DNA from: Bordetella parapertussis
GTDB lineage: Bacteria; Pseudomonadota; Gammaproteobacteria; Burkholderiales; Burkholderiaceae_B
DNA: 14,170 nucleotides
NCBI GenBank assembly: GCA_945872285.1
Contig: CAMBZR010000076.1
Location: forward strand, 1-14,170
Direction: 5' to 3'
Part shown: piece by piece, positions 1 through 9,294 of the stretch
How positions within the stretch are numbered: position 1 is the stretch's first letter
Layout: each line of letters opens with the position of its first letter
The notes under the pieces: generated by a model
What the model was told of the DNA's origin: nothing
The model's database searches: none
Seen by the model: the letters and a program-made list of their open reading frames with translations, nothing else
Translations under genes and position numbers: made by a program

Positions 1-701
1 AATATTTTGAGCGCTTCTTTGGCAACCTGTGTATCGACGGCCGCCAAAAAATCTGGCATGGCCTCAAGCACGGTCACCTCAGCACCTAGGCGACGCCAGA
101 CGCTGCCCATCTCTAGGCCGATGACACCCGCGCCAATGACTCCTAATTTTTTAGGCACTGTTGCAATATTTAAGGCGCCATCGTTCGACAACACTTGTTG
201 CTCGTCAAAGGGCAGGCCAGGCAGTTCTCGCGCTGAAGATCCGGTTGCAATCACAACATGCTTACCAACGATCTCGGCCGTTGTGGTGCCGCTGACGTTA
301 ATCGCCCAACCGCCCTCTACCTTGCCCGTGAACGCGGCTTTGCCATGGAAAAACGTAATTTTGTTCTTTTTAAACAGATACAAAATACCATCGTTGTTTT
401 GCTTCACAACGCTATTCTTGCGACCAAGCAACTGTTCAAGATTCAGGCTGACGCCTTTCACTTCAATGCCGTGCTCTGCAAAATGATGATTCACCTGATC
501 GTAGTGCTCTGAAGACTGAAGCAACGCTTTGGACGGAATACACCCTACATTGGTGCAGGTGCCACCTGGCGCGGGGCCGCCCTTACCGTTTTGCCAGGCA
601 TCGATACACGCCACTGACATACCTAGCTGGGCAGCGCGAATGGCTGCAATATAGCCACCCGGGCCCGCACCGATCACCACAACATCAAATTGAGTAGGCA
701 T
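1..701 (-). CDS. lpdA: Dihydrolipoamide dehydrogenase (E3), N-terminal part, cut by the window edge
   Basis: This is the E3 flavoprotein that reoxidises the dihydrolipoyl groups of the E2 subunit (here SucB), passing electrons through FAD to NAD+. Only the first 233 codons are in the window; a full protein is about 475 residues, so the NAD and dimerisation domains are incomplete or missing. Visible are the FAD-binding GAGPGG (residues 11-16), the redox disulfide CTNVGC (C49 and C54), an ATGSS strand (152-156) and the NAD-binding GAGVIG (190-195). A short insert rich in Gly and Pro (about 39-46) precedes the disulfide, as I recall from beta-proteobacterial Lpd. The ATG at 701-699 follows a weak GAG ribosome site and lies 13 bases after the sucB stop, so it is the third gene of sucA-sucB-lpdA. 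Family call is certain; the exact complex it serves follows from its neighbours. Confidence 0.96.
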   Translation of the reverse strand, partial: MPTQFDVVVIGAGPGGYIAAIRAAQLGMSVACIDAWQNGKGGPAPGGTCTNVGCIPSKALLQSSEHYDQVNHHFAEHGIEVKGVSLNLEQLLGRKNSVVKQNNDGILYLFKKNKITFFHGKAAFTGKVEGGWAINVSGTTTAEIVGKHVVIATGSSARELPGLPFDEQQVLSNDGALNIATVPKKLGVIGAGVIGLEMGSVWRRLGAEVTVLEAMPDFLAAVDTQVAKEALKI

Positions 702-714
702 GAATATCTCGGGG

Positions 715-1983
715 TTAGATTTCGAGTAACAAGCGTTGTGGATCTTCGAGCGCTTCTTTCATCGCAACCAAGCCCAAGACTGCTTCACGGCCATCAATGA
801 TTCGATGATCATAAGACAGTGCGAGGTAGTTAATTGGCCGAATCACAATCTGGCCTTTTTCGACGACAGCTCGCTCTTTGGTCGCGTGAACGCCCAAAAT
901 CGCTGACTGAGGCGGATTGATAATTGGCGTTGACAACATCGAACCAAACACACCACCGTTTGAAATCGAGAACGTACCGCCGGTCATTTCTTCGATGCCG
1001 AGCTTGCCTTCTGAGGCGCGCTTACCAAAGTCGGCAATCGTTTTTTCGATTTCGGCGATTGAGAGTTGATCGGCGTTACGCAAGATCGGCACCACCAAAC
1101 CACGCGGGCTACCCACCGCGATACCAATGTCAAAATAGCCGTGATAGATGATGTCTTTGCCATCAATTGAGGCATTCAATACCGGATAGCGTTTAAGCGC
1201 TGCAACGGCTGCTTTGACAAAAAACGACATAAAGCCAAGCTTCACGCCATGCTCTTTTTCGAATTTGTCTTTGTACAAGTTGCGCAGGTCAATCACGCCT
1301 TGCATATTGACTTCGTTAAACGTCGTCAGAATCGCGTTGTCTTGTTGCGATTGCAACAGGCGTTGGGCCACACGCGCGCGCAGACGACTCATTGGCACGC
1401 GCTGCTCTGAACGACCATCAAGAGACTGGGTCAAGGCCACCGAAGGATTCGCCAACGGGGCGGGCTTGGTGGGGGTAGGCGTAGCTGCAGCGACTGGTAC
1501 AGAGGCCCCCAGCGCGTCACCCTTTGTAATCCGACCATCTCGCCCTGAACCCGCGACAACTGAAGCCGCAACACCCTTATCAGCCAAGATTTTTGCAGCG
1601 GCAGGGGACGCCACGCCGGCACTGCCTGAGGTGGCATGTGTGGGGGGCGCAGCGACGGCGGCGACAACAACGGATGCAACGGACGCAACGGACGCAACCG
1701 AGGCAGCGCCCGCTGCGGCTGGCATCCCGGCAACAGCCTTGCCCTCGGTGTCGATCCGGGCAATGACTTCACCCGAACCCACCAGACTGCCATCCCCTCG
1801 AACGATTTCAGCAAACACACCTGAGGCCGGCGCAGGCACCTCAAGCACGACCTTATCGGTTTCGACTTCGATCAAAATTTCATCTGCTGTGACAGCTTCG
1901 CCGGGCTTTTTCTTCCAGATAAGCAAAGTTGCTTCAGAAACAGATTCAGACAGTTGGGGCACAACTACATCGGTGATTGCCAT
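715..1983 (-). CDS. sucB: Dihydrolipoyl succinyltransferase, E2 of the 2-oxoglutarate dehydrogenase complex
   Basis: E2 core of the 2-oxoglutarate dehydrogenase complex: it takes the succinyl group from E1 on a swinging lipoyl arm and gives it to CoA. The 422-residue protein has the full domain order: one lipoyl domain (about 1-78) with the lipoylated lysine K44 in the ETDKVV motif, an Ala/Val-rich linker (about 82-118), a peripheral-subunit-binding domain (about 124-160) and the catalytic domain (about 190-422) with DHRIIDG carrying H393 and D397. The linker includes four A-S-V triplets (residues 94-105) encoded by a tandem 9-base repeat. The closing NPPQSAILG and DHR signatures favour a succinyltransferase over the pyruvate dehydrogenase E2, and the partner sucA confirms it. 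The ATG follows a weak CGGA and a run of seven A; sucA lies 67 bases upstream and lpdA 13 bases downstream. Confidence 0.97.
   Translation of the reverse strand: MAITDVVVPQLSESVSEATLLIWKKKPGEAVTADEILIEVETDKVVLEVPAPASGVFAEIVRGDGSLVGSGEVIARIDTEGKAVAGMPAAAGAASVASVASVASVVVAAVAAPPTHATSGSAGVASPAAAKILADKGVAASVVAGSGRDGRITKGDALGASVPVAAATPTPTKPAPLANPSVALTQSLDGRSEQRVPMSRLRARVAQRLLQSQQDNAILTTFNEVNMQGVIDLRNLYKDKFEKEHGVKLGFMSFFVKAAVAALKRYPVLNASIDGKDIIYHGYFDIGIAVGSPRGLVVPILRNADQLSIAEIEKTIADFGKRASEGKLGIEEMTGGTFSISNGGVFGSMLSTPIINPPQSAILGVHATKERAVVEKGQIVIRPINYLALSYDHRIIDGREAVLGLVAMKEALEDPQRLLLEI
1669..1704 (-). repeat. Tandem 9-base repeat in the sucB interdomain linker
   Basis: Three near-identical 9-base units (read on the plus strand as ggatgcaac, ggacgcaac, ggacgcaac at 1672-1698) and a degenerate fourth encode A-S-V four times in the flexible linker between the lipoyl and binding domains. 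The repeat is in frame, so gain or loss of units would only change linker length. Confidence 0.85.
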
Positions 1984-2018
1984 TTTTTTTCCGTGAGGGA
2001 TCGTAGTATTTTGGTAAT

Positions 2019-2047
2019 GTCGCTTAGCTTGTGTGGTCGCTTGGCTT
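2019..2047. repeat. Direct repeat in the sucA-sucB gap
   Basis: Two 12-base copies with one mismatch, gtcgcttagctt (2019-2030) and gtcgcttggctt (2036-2047), are separated by 5 bases and fill much of the 67-base gap between the sucA stop and the sucB start. They do not form an obvious hairpin. Function unknown; this may be a small tandem duplication or a protein-binding pair. Confidence 0.6.
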
Positions 2048-2050
2048 ACG

Positions 2051-4918
2051 TTATTTAGTCAGCATGAACACTTTGAACTTGCCAAAGGCTTGCTCAACCA
2101 AGGCCTTTTGCTGCTCTTGGTGCTTGGCCAAATAACCCACTGCAGGCGAAGCTGACGCCGGACGACCGGCATAACCCAGTTTTTGCCCGGCAGACATATT
2201 TTGGTACAGGTGGTGTTGCACATAAAACCAGGGGCCCTGGTTTTGCGGCTCGTCTTGCACCCACACGACTTCGGTGGCTTTAGGGTATTTGCGAAGCTCA
2301 GCTTCAAAGGTCTTGTGCGCAAACGGATACAGTTGTTCGACACGGATAATCGCCACCGAGTCATCTTTGCGATCGGCGCGGCCGTGCACCAAGTCGTAGT
2401 AGACCTTGCCCGAGCAGGCCAAGACGCGTTTGACTGACGCGGCTTTAATTTGCGCATCGAGCTCGGGGATGATCGGCTGAAACCGACCCGCCGAGAATTC
2501 TTTTAAAGCAGAGCCCGCGTCTTTGTTTCGCAGCAATGACTTGGGTGTCAAAATCACCAAGGGCTTACGAAACTGTCTAACCATTTGACGACGCAACAGA
2601 TGAAAGATCTGCGCGGCCGTTGTGGGCTGCACAACTTGAATATTGTTGTCAGCGCACAGCTGCAAAAAGCGCTCGATACGTGCCGAGGAGTGCTCCGGCC
2701 CTTGACCCTCGTAACCGTGCGGCAACATCATGGTCAAGCCCGACTGGCGACCCCATTTTGCCTCGCCAGACACGATGAATTGGTCGATAACGACTTGCGC
2801 GCCATTCACAAAATCGCCGAATTGGGCTTCCCAGATCGTGAGCGTATTAGGGTCTGCACAAGAGTAACCATACTCAAAACCCAAGACCGCTTCTTCAGAC
2901 AAAACTGAGTCGATCACCGTAAAGGGTGCCTGACTGGCTGACACATTTTGTAACGGGATATAAGTGCCGTCATCCCAGCGCTCACGATTTTGATCATGTA
3001 AAACTGCATGACGATGAGTGAAGGTGCCGCGACCAGAGTCTTGGCCCGTGATACGAATCGCATAACCCGCCTTGACGAGGGTTGCAAAGGCCAGATGCTC
3101 GCCCATGCCCCAATCAAGGTTTTGGTCGCCGCGCGCCATGGCACGACGATCGTTGAGTAGCTTGGTTACCAACGCATGCGGTGTGAAACCTGCGGGCGTT
3201 TGAGTCAGCGCGTCGCCAATACTTTTAAGTTCGGCAAGCGGCACACCGGTGTCGGCCTGATCTGTCCACTTTGCGTTTAAGAACGGGGTCCAGTCAATCG
3301 CGTATTTGCTTTTATAGTTAGTCAACACCGGTTCGATTGTGCGTTGACCATCTTCCATGTGTTGACGGTAGTCTTTAACGAGTTGATCGCCCTCACCGTC
3401 TTTGAGCACGCCCTGAGCCGTGAGTTTGTCTGCATACAGCTTGCGTGTGCCGGGATGCGCGCCGATCCGCTTGTACATCAAAGGCTGTGTCAGTGCGGGT
3501 GTGTCTTGTTCGTTATGACCAAGCTTACGAAAACACACGATATCCACCACGACATCGCGACCAAACTGCATTCTGAAGTCGAGCGCCAAACGCGTCGTGA
3601 ACGCCACGGCTTCAGGATCGTCACCGTTGACGTGAAAGACCGGTGCTTCGATCATTTTTGACACATCGGTGCAATAAATGGTCGAGCGTGTGTCGCGAGG
3701 GTCTGACGTGGTGAAGCCAATTTGGTTGTTAATGACTAAGTGAACGGTCCCGCCCGTGCCGTAGCCCCGCGTTTCGGCAAGGTTGAGGGTTTCCATGACG
3801 ACGCCCTGGCCTGCGAACGCCGCATCACCGTGTACCAGCACCGGCAACACTTGTTTGTAACCTTCGGCGCCGCGGCGCTCTTGACGCGCCCGCACGCTAC
3901 CTTCGACCACAGGGTTGACGATTTCGAGGTGAGACGGGTTAAAGGCGAGTGACAGATGCATCGGCCCGCCTCGGGTCGATAAATCGCTTGAAAAGCCGTT
4001 GTGATATTTGACGTCGCCATCGCTCAGTCCCTCGGCGTGATGACCTTCGAATTCAGCAAACAAATCACCAGGCATCTTGCCCATGATGTTCACCAACATA
4101 TTCAAACGACCCCGGTGTGCCATGCCCACCACAATTTCTTGCACGCCAGACTCGCCGGCATGGTGGACGAGTTCATCCATCGAAGCGATAAAGCTGTCGC
4201 CGCCTTCGAGGGAGAAACGCTTTTGACCCACATATTTTGTGTGGAGATAACGTTCAAGGCCTTCGGCCTCGGTTAGCTGCTGCAAAAGATAGCGCTTGCG
4301 CTCTGCCGTCACGGGCGGGGCTGAAAGCGTGGATTCGAGACGCTCTTGGACCCAGCGCTTCACGGCGGGATCAGAGGCGTGCATGAACTCAACGCCCACT
4401 GAACGGCAATAAGTATCGCGCAGGGCTTTGAGGATCTCGCGCAAAGTCATGGTGCTTGCGCTTGAAAAATAAGTATTTGCGGCTGAGAAAACCTGATCGA
4501 GATCGGCTTCGTTTAAACCATAAAAAGATGGATCTAGCTCAGGAATCGCGGGGCGATCCGTGCGCTTGAGCGGGTCAAGCTCGGCCCAGCGCGAACCCAG
4601 GCTGCGATAGGCTGCAATCAAAGACTGCACATGTACTTGCTTGGTCGCGACGGCCAGATCCGATTCTTTGGCACGTTGCACAAAACCATTCGTTTTGGCG
4701 CGAAAAGCAAAAGATTCAACGATGGGCGCGTGCGCCTGATCGCGTGTGGCTTCTTGACCGTCGGACGCTGGCATGTGCTGTAGCTGGTCGAAATAGCTTC
4801 GCCAGTTCTCAGGCACGGCGCCAGGATTGTCGAGGTAAGCTTCATAAAGCTCTTCGACATAGGGGGCGTTACCCCCAAACAGATAGGAGTTTTTTAGAGA
4901 TTCGAGTTCTGATGACAT
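2051..4918 (-). CDS. sucA: 2-oxoglutarate dehydrogenase E1 component
   Basis: Thiamine-diphosphate enzyme that decarboxylates 2-oxoglutarate and transfers the succinyl group to the lipoyl arm of SucB. With the ATG at 4918-4916 it has 955 residues, close to other SucA/OdhA proteins (933 in E. coli). The N-terminus carries the E2-interacting segment [19 protein letters not shown] (11-29). Further on are AHRGRLN (H268), KYHNGF (H306), NPSHLE (H330), the ThDP motif from GDAAFAG (364-370) to NNQIGF (397-402), and [14 protein letters not shown] (734-747) in the transketolase-like domain. The frame stays open 49 codons further upstream, but the 4918 start is preferred: AAGGTG at 4933-4928 is well placed, family proteins begin with this MSS-type sequence, and a TATAAT box sits inside the upstream extension. 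First gene of sucA-sucB-lpdA. Confidence 0.97.
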   Translation of the reverse strand: MSSELESLKNSYLFGGNAPYVEELYEAYLDNPGAVPENWRSYFDQLQHMPASDGQEATRDQAHAPIVESFAFRAKTNGFVQRAKESDLAVATKQVHVQSLIAAYRSLGSRWAELDPLKRTDRPAIPELDPSFYGLNEADLDQVFSAANTYFSSASTMTLREILKALRDTYCRSVGVEFMHASDPAVKRWVQERLESTLSAPPVTAERKRYLLQQLTEAEGLERYLHTKYVGQKRFSLEGGDSFIASMDELVHHAGESGVQEIVVGMAHRGRLNMLVNIMGKMPGDLFAEFEGHHAEGLSDGDVKYHNGFSSDLSTRGGPMHLSLAFNPSHLEIVNPVVEGSVRARQERRGAEGYKQVLPVLVHGDAAFAGQGVVMETLNLAETRGYGTGGTVHLVINNQIGFTTSDPRDTRSTIYCTDVSKMIEAPVFHVNGDDPEAVAFTTRLALDFRMQFGRDVVVDIVCFRKLGHNEQDTPALTQPLMYKRIGAHPGTRKLYADKLTAQGVLKDGEGDQLVKDYRQHMEDGQRTIEPVLTNYKSKYAIDWTPFLNAKWTDQADTGVPLAELKSIGDALTQTPAGFTPHALVTKLLNDRRAMARGDQNLDWGMGEHLAFATLVKAGYAIRITGQDSGRGTFTHRHAVLHDQNRERWDDGTYIPLQNVSASQAPFTVIDSVLSEEAVLGFEYGYSCADPNTLTIWEAQFGDFVNGAQVVIDQFIVSGEAKWGRQSGLTMMLPHGYEGQGPEHSSARIERFLQLCADNNIQVVQPTTAAQIFHLLRRQMVRQFRKPLVILTPKSLLRNKDAGSALKEFSAGRFQPIIPELDAQIKAASVKRVLACSGKVYYDLVHGRADRKDDSVAIIRVEQLYPFAHKTFEAELRKYPKATEVVWVQDEPQNQGPWFYVQHHLYQNMSAGQKLGYAGRPASASPAVGYLAKHQEQQKALVEQAFGKFKVFMLTK

Positions 4919-4935
4919 TTGACGCTTCACCTTGT

Positions 4936-4950
4936 CGGGTGCTTCACCCG
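4936..4950 (-). promoter_or_regulatory. Hairpin directly upstream of the sucA ribosome site
   Basis: On the minus strand CGGGTG-AAG-CACCCG is a perfect 6-base-pair stem with a 3-base loop, ending two bases before the AAGGTG ribosome site of sucA. The octamer GGTGAAGC occurs both in this hairpin and again at the ribosome site. The hairpin would form in the leader transcript and could affect initiation; that role is inference. Confidence 0.5.
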
Positions 4951-5044
4951 TTACGATGCAGGAATACCTTCCGTTTACTCGGCTAAACCGATTTGCGGAT
5001 AGCGGATAGAAGGCAGTTGTTTGAGCCTTATAGTCCGGCACGAA

Positions 5045-5078
5045 ATTATAACCCTTCAGCGTCACATTCGCCTAGGCG
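5045..5078 (-). promoter_or_regulatory. Probable sucA promoter with a palindrome at the -35 position
   Basis: A perfect -10 box TATAAT reads on the minus strand at 5050-5045, which would start transcription about 120 bases before the sucA ATG. At the matching -35 position there is no good TTGACA; instead the perfect 10-base palindrome CGCCTAGGCG lies at 5069-5078. This suggests that a regulator assists or blocks RNA polymerase. The 243-base gap between gltA and sucA holds only this, the leader hairpin and the gltA terminator. The -10 match is seen directly; promoter activity is inferred. Confidence 0.6.
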
Positions 5079-5114
5079 TCTGCACGATGTCCCTGACCTT
5101 TTGAAGGGTATTAA

Positions 5115-5143
5115 AAAGGCGACCGCAAGGGTCGCCTTTTTGC
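5115..5143 (-). terminator. Rho-independent terminator after gltA
   Basis: A perfect 12-base-pair stem (arms 5115-5126 and 5132-5143) with a 5-base loop has A and T runs at its ends and begins 18 bases past the gltA stop. It separates the sdhCDAB-sdhE-gltA unit from sucA-sucB-lpdA. By symmetry it could also stop transcription on the plus strand, where no gene ends. Confidence 0.9.
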
Positions 5144-5161
5144 AAACTACGCTGCGCTTGT

Positions 5162-6466
5162 TTATTTGCGCTTTGGTACCGAACGCGACGTCGCACCTTG
5201 ATACAACTGGCGTGGACGGCCAATTTTGTATTCAGGATCAGAAATCATTTCGTTCCATTGTGCAATCCAGCCTACAGTGCGCGCTAAGGCGAAGATCGCC
5301 GTAAACAAGGCAGTGGGCACACCAATCGCACGCTGAACGATGCCAGAGTAGAAATCGACGTTTGGATAGAGCTTGCGCTCAACGAAATACGGATCTTCGA
5401 GTGCGATGCGCTCAACTTCCATGGCGAGTTTGAACAATGGGTCGTTTTCAAGCCCCAAAGCTGCCAAAACTTCTTTGCACGTTTGCTGCATCAGCTTGGC
5501 GCGTGGATCGTAGTTTTTGTAAACACGATGACCAAACCCCATCAAGCGCACGCCAGAGTTTTTATCTTTGACTTGTTCCATGAACTCGCCAACTTTAGCC
5601 ATCCCGCCCTTGGCTTGCAACTCTTCGAGCATTTGCAGGCAGGCTTCATTGGCACCACCGTGAGCTGGGCCCCACAGGCAGGCGACACCCGCGGCGATGG
5701 CGGCAAAGGGGTTTGTGCCCGAAGACCCGCACAGACGCACTGTCGAGGTTGAGGCGTTTTGTTCGTGATCGGCGTGCAAAATAAAAATACGATCGAGCGC
5801 ACGTTCGACCACAGGATTGACGACGTACTCTTCGCAAGGTGTCGCAAACATCATGCGCAAAAAGTTGCCGGTATAAGACAAATTATTTTGCGGGTAAATA
5901 TAGGGCTGACCTTGCGAATACTTATAGGCCATCGCCACTAGCGTCGGCATTTTGGCAATCAGGCGAATCGCCGACACATGCCGATGGTGCGGATTTGTGA
6001 TGTCGTTGGAGTCGTGATAGAACGCAGACATCGCCCCCACCAACCCCGTCAGCACAGCCATCGGATGCGCATCGCGGCGAAAGCCACGTAGAAAAAACTG
6101 CATTTGTTCATTGACCATGGTGTGACGTGTCACCAAGGTATCAAAATCCAATTTTTGCTTAGCGTCGGGTAAGTCGCCATTTAAGATCAGATAACTGATA
6201 TCCATGAAGTCGCAATTGACAGCCAACTCATCGATCGGGTAACCGCGGTACAAGAGCTCGCCCTTATCACCATCGATATACGTAATGTCTGAGGTGCACG
6301 AAGCCGTCGACAAAAAACCGGGATCATAAGTAAACATGCCCGTTTGGCCATACAGCTTACGAATGTCGATTACCTGCGGGCCAACCGAGCCGTTGTACAC
6401 CGGAAAATCAACCGACGGCGCACCGTCAGAGAACGAAAGTGTCGCTTTTTTGTCAGATAGTTTCAT
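5162..6466 (-). CDS. gltA: Citrate synthase, hexameric type II form
   Basis: Joins acetyl-CoA and oxaloacetate to give citrate, the entry step of the TCA cycle. At 434 residues it matches the NADH-sensitive type II enzymes of Gram-negative bacteria (427 in E. coli), which carry an extra N-terminal domain (about 1-60 here). The active-site set is complete: H269 in [11 protein letters not shown]313 in GFGHRVY and D371 in [18 protein letters not shown] (231-240) is also intact. The ATG is preceded by AAGGA at good spacing. It is the last gene of the sdh unit, 33 bases after sdhE, and ends at a strong terminator. A second citrate-synthase-fold gene, prpC, lies at the right edge but is clearly the methylcitrate form; this one lacks its signatures. 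Confidence 0.97.
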   Translation of the reverse strand: MKLSDKKATLSFSDGAPSVDFPVYNGSVGPQVIDIRKLYGQTGMFTYDPGFLSTASCTSDITYIDGDKGELLYRGYPIDELAVNCDFMDISYLILNGDLPDAKQKLDFDTLVTRHTMVNEQMQFFLRGFRRDAHPMAVLTGLVGAMSAFYHDSNDITNPHHRHVSAIRLIAKMPTLVAMAYKYSQGQPYIYPQNNLSYTGNFLRMMFATPCEEYVVNPVVERALDRIFILHADHEQNASTSTVRLCGSSGTNPFAAIAAGVACLWGPAHGGANEACLQMLEELQAKGGMAKVGEFMEQVKDKNSGVRLMGFGHRVYKNYDPRAKLMQQTCKEVLAALGLENDPLFKLAMEVERIALEDPYFVERKLYPNVDFYSGIVQRAIGVPTALFTAIFALARTVGWIAQWNEMISDPEYKIGRPRQLYQGATSRSVPKRK

Positions 6467-6499
6467 GGGGCGTTCCTTCGAAAAGTTTTTATGCGACTT

Positions 6500-6760
6500 C
6501 TATAAAGCGCGAATGTTGGCAAGCACGGCGTGCACTGCAGGCCTGTCTAGAGAACCCACAGGTTCGAGTCGAGATAACAGTAAGTCTAACAGTTCATTGT
6601 CACCAAGCTCAAACAGCTGAGTCAGCGCCCCGACCTCGACATCGGTCAGGGCGGTCTCATAGGCGTCGAGATACTTGGTCAGCATTAAATCGTTTTCAAG
6701 CAAGCCTCGCCGGGCGCGCCAGCGCAGCCGTGTGCGATCCATGTCGGTCAGTTGGCTCAT
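6500..6760 (-). CDS. sdhE: FAD assembly factor SdhE, for SdhA flavinylation
   Basis: Small 86-residue protein of the SdhE/Sdh5 (formerly YgfY) family, which helps attach FAD covalently to SdhA. The defining RGxxE motif is present as R18-G-L-L-E22 in the context RARRGLLENDLML. The rest is predicted to be helical, with acidic and Leu-rich segments (about 40-65), matching the five-helix fold. It starts 12 bases after the sdhB stop and ends 33 bases before gltA, so it is made together with its client enzyme. Only a weak AGGC ribosome site lies upstream, overlapping the sdhB stop, which suggests coupling to sdhB translation. Confidence 0.93.
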   Translation of the reverse strand: MSQLTDMDRTRLRWRARRGLLENDLMLTKYLDAYETALTDVEVGALTQLFELGDNELLDLLLSRLEPVGSLDRPAVHAVLANIRAL

Positions 6761-6772
6761 GGCAGGCGTAGC

Positions 6773-7489
6773 CTAGACCGTGCGACGCACGAGCATTTCT
6801 TTAATCTTACCAATCGCCTTTGTCGGGTTCAAACCTTTGGGGCAAACGTCAACACAGTTCATAATGGTATGGCAACGGAACAACCGATACGGATCTTCCA
6901 GGTTGTCGAGTCGCTCCGCCGTTGCGTGGTCTCGGGTGTCAGCAATAAAGCGATACGCCTGAAGCAAGCCAGCTGGCCCGACAAACTTATCTGGGTTCCA
7001 CCAAAAAGACGGGCAAGAGGTCGAGCAGCAAGCGCACAAAATGCACTCATACAGACCGTTGAGTTCGTCGCGCGCCTCGGGGGTTTGTAAGCGCTCTTTT
7101 TCAGGTGGTACCGTATCATTGATCAGGTAAGGCCTGACCGAATGATATTGGTTAAAGAAGTGCGTCATGTCGACAATCAAATCACGGATAACGGGCAAAC
7201 CTGGAAGTGGACGCAACACCACAGGCTCGCTTAATTCAAGCATGTTAGTGGTGCAAGCCAAACCATTTTTACCGTTGATGTTCATGGCGTCAGAACCACA
7301 GACGCCTTCGCGACACGAACGACGCAGGGTCAGACTGTCGTCGACATCCATCTTGATGCGGATGAGTGCGTCAAGCAGCATCTTATCGGTCGGTTGTAGC
7401 TCGACCTCGAGCTTTTGCATGTAGGGACGCTCGTCTTTGTCAGGATCGTAGCGATAAATTTCAAACTTCACGATGCGTTTGGTGCTCAT
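6773..7489 (-). CDS. sdhB: Succinate dehydrogenase iron-sulfur subunit
   Basis: Carries electrons from the SdhA flavin through three iron-sulfur clusters to ubiquinone at the membrane anchor. The 238-residue protein (same length as E. coli SdhB) shows the [2Fe-2S] ligands C59, C64, D67 and C79, and the [4Fe-4S] and [3Fe-4S] ligands C149, C152, C155, C159, C206, C212 and C216. W163-W164 in SFWWNP lie where the quinone-site Trp is found. The frame is open further upstream, but the ATG at 7489-7487 gives the family-like start MSTKRIVKFEIYRYDP; a longer start would run into sdhA and add a non-family, basic tail. The ribosome site is weak; sdhA ends 23 bases before. Confidence 0.97.
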   Translation of the reverse strand: MSTKRIVKFEIYRYDPDKDERPYMQKLEVELQPTDKMLLDALIRIKMDVDDSLTLRRSCREGVCGSDAMNINGKNGLACTTNMLELSEPVVLRPLPGLPVIRDLIVDMTHFFNQYHSVRPYLINDTVPPEKERLQTPEARDELNGLYECILCACCSTSCPSFWWNPDKFVGPAGLLQAYRFIADTRDHATAERLDNLEDPYRLFRCHTIMNCVDVCPKGLNPTKAIGKIKEMLVRRTV

Positions 7490-7512
7490 GATAGGTATCC
7501 AGGTAACTTGTC

Positions 7513-9291
7513 TTAAAAGGTACGCGACTTGGGCGGGAAGCTTTCGACGGTGAGTGGCTGCATTTGCACAGGCTTGTAATCGAGGCGATTGCCCTCTGAG
7601 TACCACAAGGTGTGCTTGATCCAGTTTTCATCGTCACGCGTTGGATGATCGTCAAGCGCGTGCGCACCACGACTTTCTGTACGCGCGGCTGCAGAATGAA
7701 TCGTTGAGCGTGCCACTTCAATCATGTTGCTTAGCTCAAGCGCTTCGATACGCGCGGTGTTGAACACTTTTGACTTGTCCGTAAACGCAATGTTGTCGAC
7801 TTTTTCGGCCAGCGCATCGATTTTTTTCACGCCTTCATTCAGCGAAGCAAGGGTCCGGAACACCCCGCAATGCTGTTGCATGGCGTCACGAATTTCGTTA
7901 CCTACGACTTGAGTTTTTTCACCTTTGCTGCGGCTTTCGAGTTTGTTGACGCGTTCAAGTGAGAAATCAACCGACTCTTGCGCTAAAGGCTGATGAGCGT
8001 GTTGGCGCTCGGGATGCGCAGCCACGATGTGGTTACCCGCAGCGCGTCCGAACACAATCAAATCAAGCAGCGAATTAGTACCCAAGCGGTTGGCACCGTG
8101 TACCGAAGTCGCCGAACATTCACCGATCGCGTAAAGGCCATTGACGATGTTGGTTTGCTTGCCGTCCCAGCTAGTCACTTGACCGTTATAGTTACAAGGG
8201 ATACCGCCCATTTGGTAATGGATGGTTGGCACCACTGGAATAGGCTCTTTAGTGGCGTCGACGTTGGCAAACTTGTGTCCGATTTCTAGAATCGACGGCA
8301 AGCGCTTATTAATGACGTCTGCGCCCAGGTGATCAAGCTTTAAGTGCACATACGCGCCATCGGGACCGCAACCGCGACCTTCTTTGATTTCTTGATCCAT
8401 ACAACGCGAAATGAAGTCGCGCGGCGCCAAATCTTTGAGGGTTGGCGCGTAGCGTTCCATAAAACGTTCGCCGTCTTTATTCAGAAGAATGCCGCCCTCG
8501 CCTCGTACACCCTCAGTGATCAGCACACCCGCACCGGCAACGCCCGTGGGGTGAAACTGCCAGAATTCCATATCCATCATGGGGATTCCAGCCCGCGCGG
8601 CCATACCCATGCCGTCGCCAGTATTGATGAAAGCATTGGTCGAAGCCGCCCAGATGCGCCCTGCACCACCCGTCGCAATCACGGTTGTCTTAGCTTCAAA
8701 AATGTACGTTTCGCCGGTTTCCATCTCGAGCGCTGTGACGCCCAACACGTCACCCGCCTGATTACGGATCAGATCTAAGGCCATCCATTCGACAAAGAAT
8801 TGCGTACGCGAGGCCACGTTACGCTGATAAAGCGTGTGTAACAAAGCGTGACCGGTTCGATCGGCGGCTGCGCAAGCGCGCTGCACCGGTTTTTCGCCGA
8901 AATTTGCCGTGTGACCACCAAACGGGCGCTGGTAAATCGTGCCATCAGCATTGCGATCGAAAGGCATACCCATGTGTTCGAGTTCGTAGACCGCGTTCGG
9001 CGCCTCGCGACACATGAACTCAATGGCGTCTTGATCACCCAACCAGTCAGAGCCCTTGACGGTGTCATACATGTGCCAGTACCAGTTGTCTTCGCTCATG
9101 TTGCCAAGCGAAGCACCGATGCCGCCCTGTGCTGCAACCGTGTGCGAGCGCGTGGGAAACACTTTAGACAAGACCGCGACCGAAAGCCCGGCGTTTGCAA
9201 GCTGCAACGAACAACGCATACCGGCACCGCCGGCACCCACGACGACCACATCAAACTGACGGCGCGGTAAAGAGGATTTGACAGCGACCAC
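7513..9291 (-). CDS. sdhA: Succinate dehydrogenase flavoprotein subunit
   Basis: Oxidises succinate to fumarate with a covalently bound FAD. The 592-residue protein has the dinucleotide motif GAGGAG (19-24), the flavin-linking H50 in RSHTVAAQGG, substrate-site H247, catalytic R291 in LAPRDFISR, H358 in PTIHYQMGG, and R402 in GANRLGTNS. The start is a GTG (9291-9289), not an ATG: it directly precedes the family-typical N-terminus VAVKSSLPRRQFD, and GGAG lies about 10 bases upstream inside the 3' end of sdhD. The GTG begins three bases after the sdhD stop codon, so translation is probably coupled. SdhE, the flavinylation factor for this subunit, is two genes downstream. Confidence 0.97.
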   Translation of the reverse strand: MVAVKSSLPRRQFDVVVVGAGGAGMRCSLQLANAGLSVAVLSKVFPTRSHTVAAQGGIGASLGNMSEDNWYWHMYDTVKGSDWLGDQDAIEFMCREAPNAVYELEHMGMPFDRNADGTIYQRPFGGHTANFGEKPVQRACAAADRTGHALLHTLYQRNVASRTQFFVEWMALDLIRNQAGDVLGVTALEMETGETYIFEAKTTVIATGGAGRIWAASTNAFINTGDGMGMAARAGIPMMDMEFWQFHPTGVAGAGVLITEGVRGEGGILLNKDGERFMERYAPTLKDLAPRDFISRCMDQEIKEGRGCGPDGAYVHLKLDHLGADVINKRLPSILEIGHKFANVDATKEPIPVVPTIHYQMGGIPCNYNGQVTSWDGKQTNIVNGLYAIGECSATSVHGANRLGTNSLLDLIVFGRAAGNHIVAAHPERQHAHQPLAQESVDFSLERVNKLESRSKGEKTQVVGNEIRDAMQQHCGVFRTLASLNEGVKKIDALAEKVDNIAFTDKSKVFNTARIEALELSNMIEVARSTIHSAAARTESRGAHALDDHPTRDDENWIKHTLWYSEGNRLDYKPVQMQPLTVESFPPKSRTF

Positions 9292-9294
9292 GGC

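Noticed and set aside
1214..1996. Open frame of 260 codons on the plus strand, antisense to sucB
   Set aside because: It lies wholly opposite a clear sucB gene, its Ala/Thr-rich product mirrors the GC-rich linker codons, and no family motif is seen.
4919..5065. A 49-codon upstream extension of sucA
   Set aside because: It contains the TATAAT box, has no family resemblance, and the downstream ATG has a good ribosome site and the known N-terminus.
7490..7606. A 39-codon upstream extension of sdhB
   Set aside because: It overlaps the end of sdhA and does not resemble SdhB; the ATG at 7489 gives exactly the usual length.
8344..8778. Open frame of 144 codons on the plus strand, antisense to sdhA
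   Set aside because: It is a shadow of a conserved flavoprotein gene, with no ribosome site or recognisable domain.
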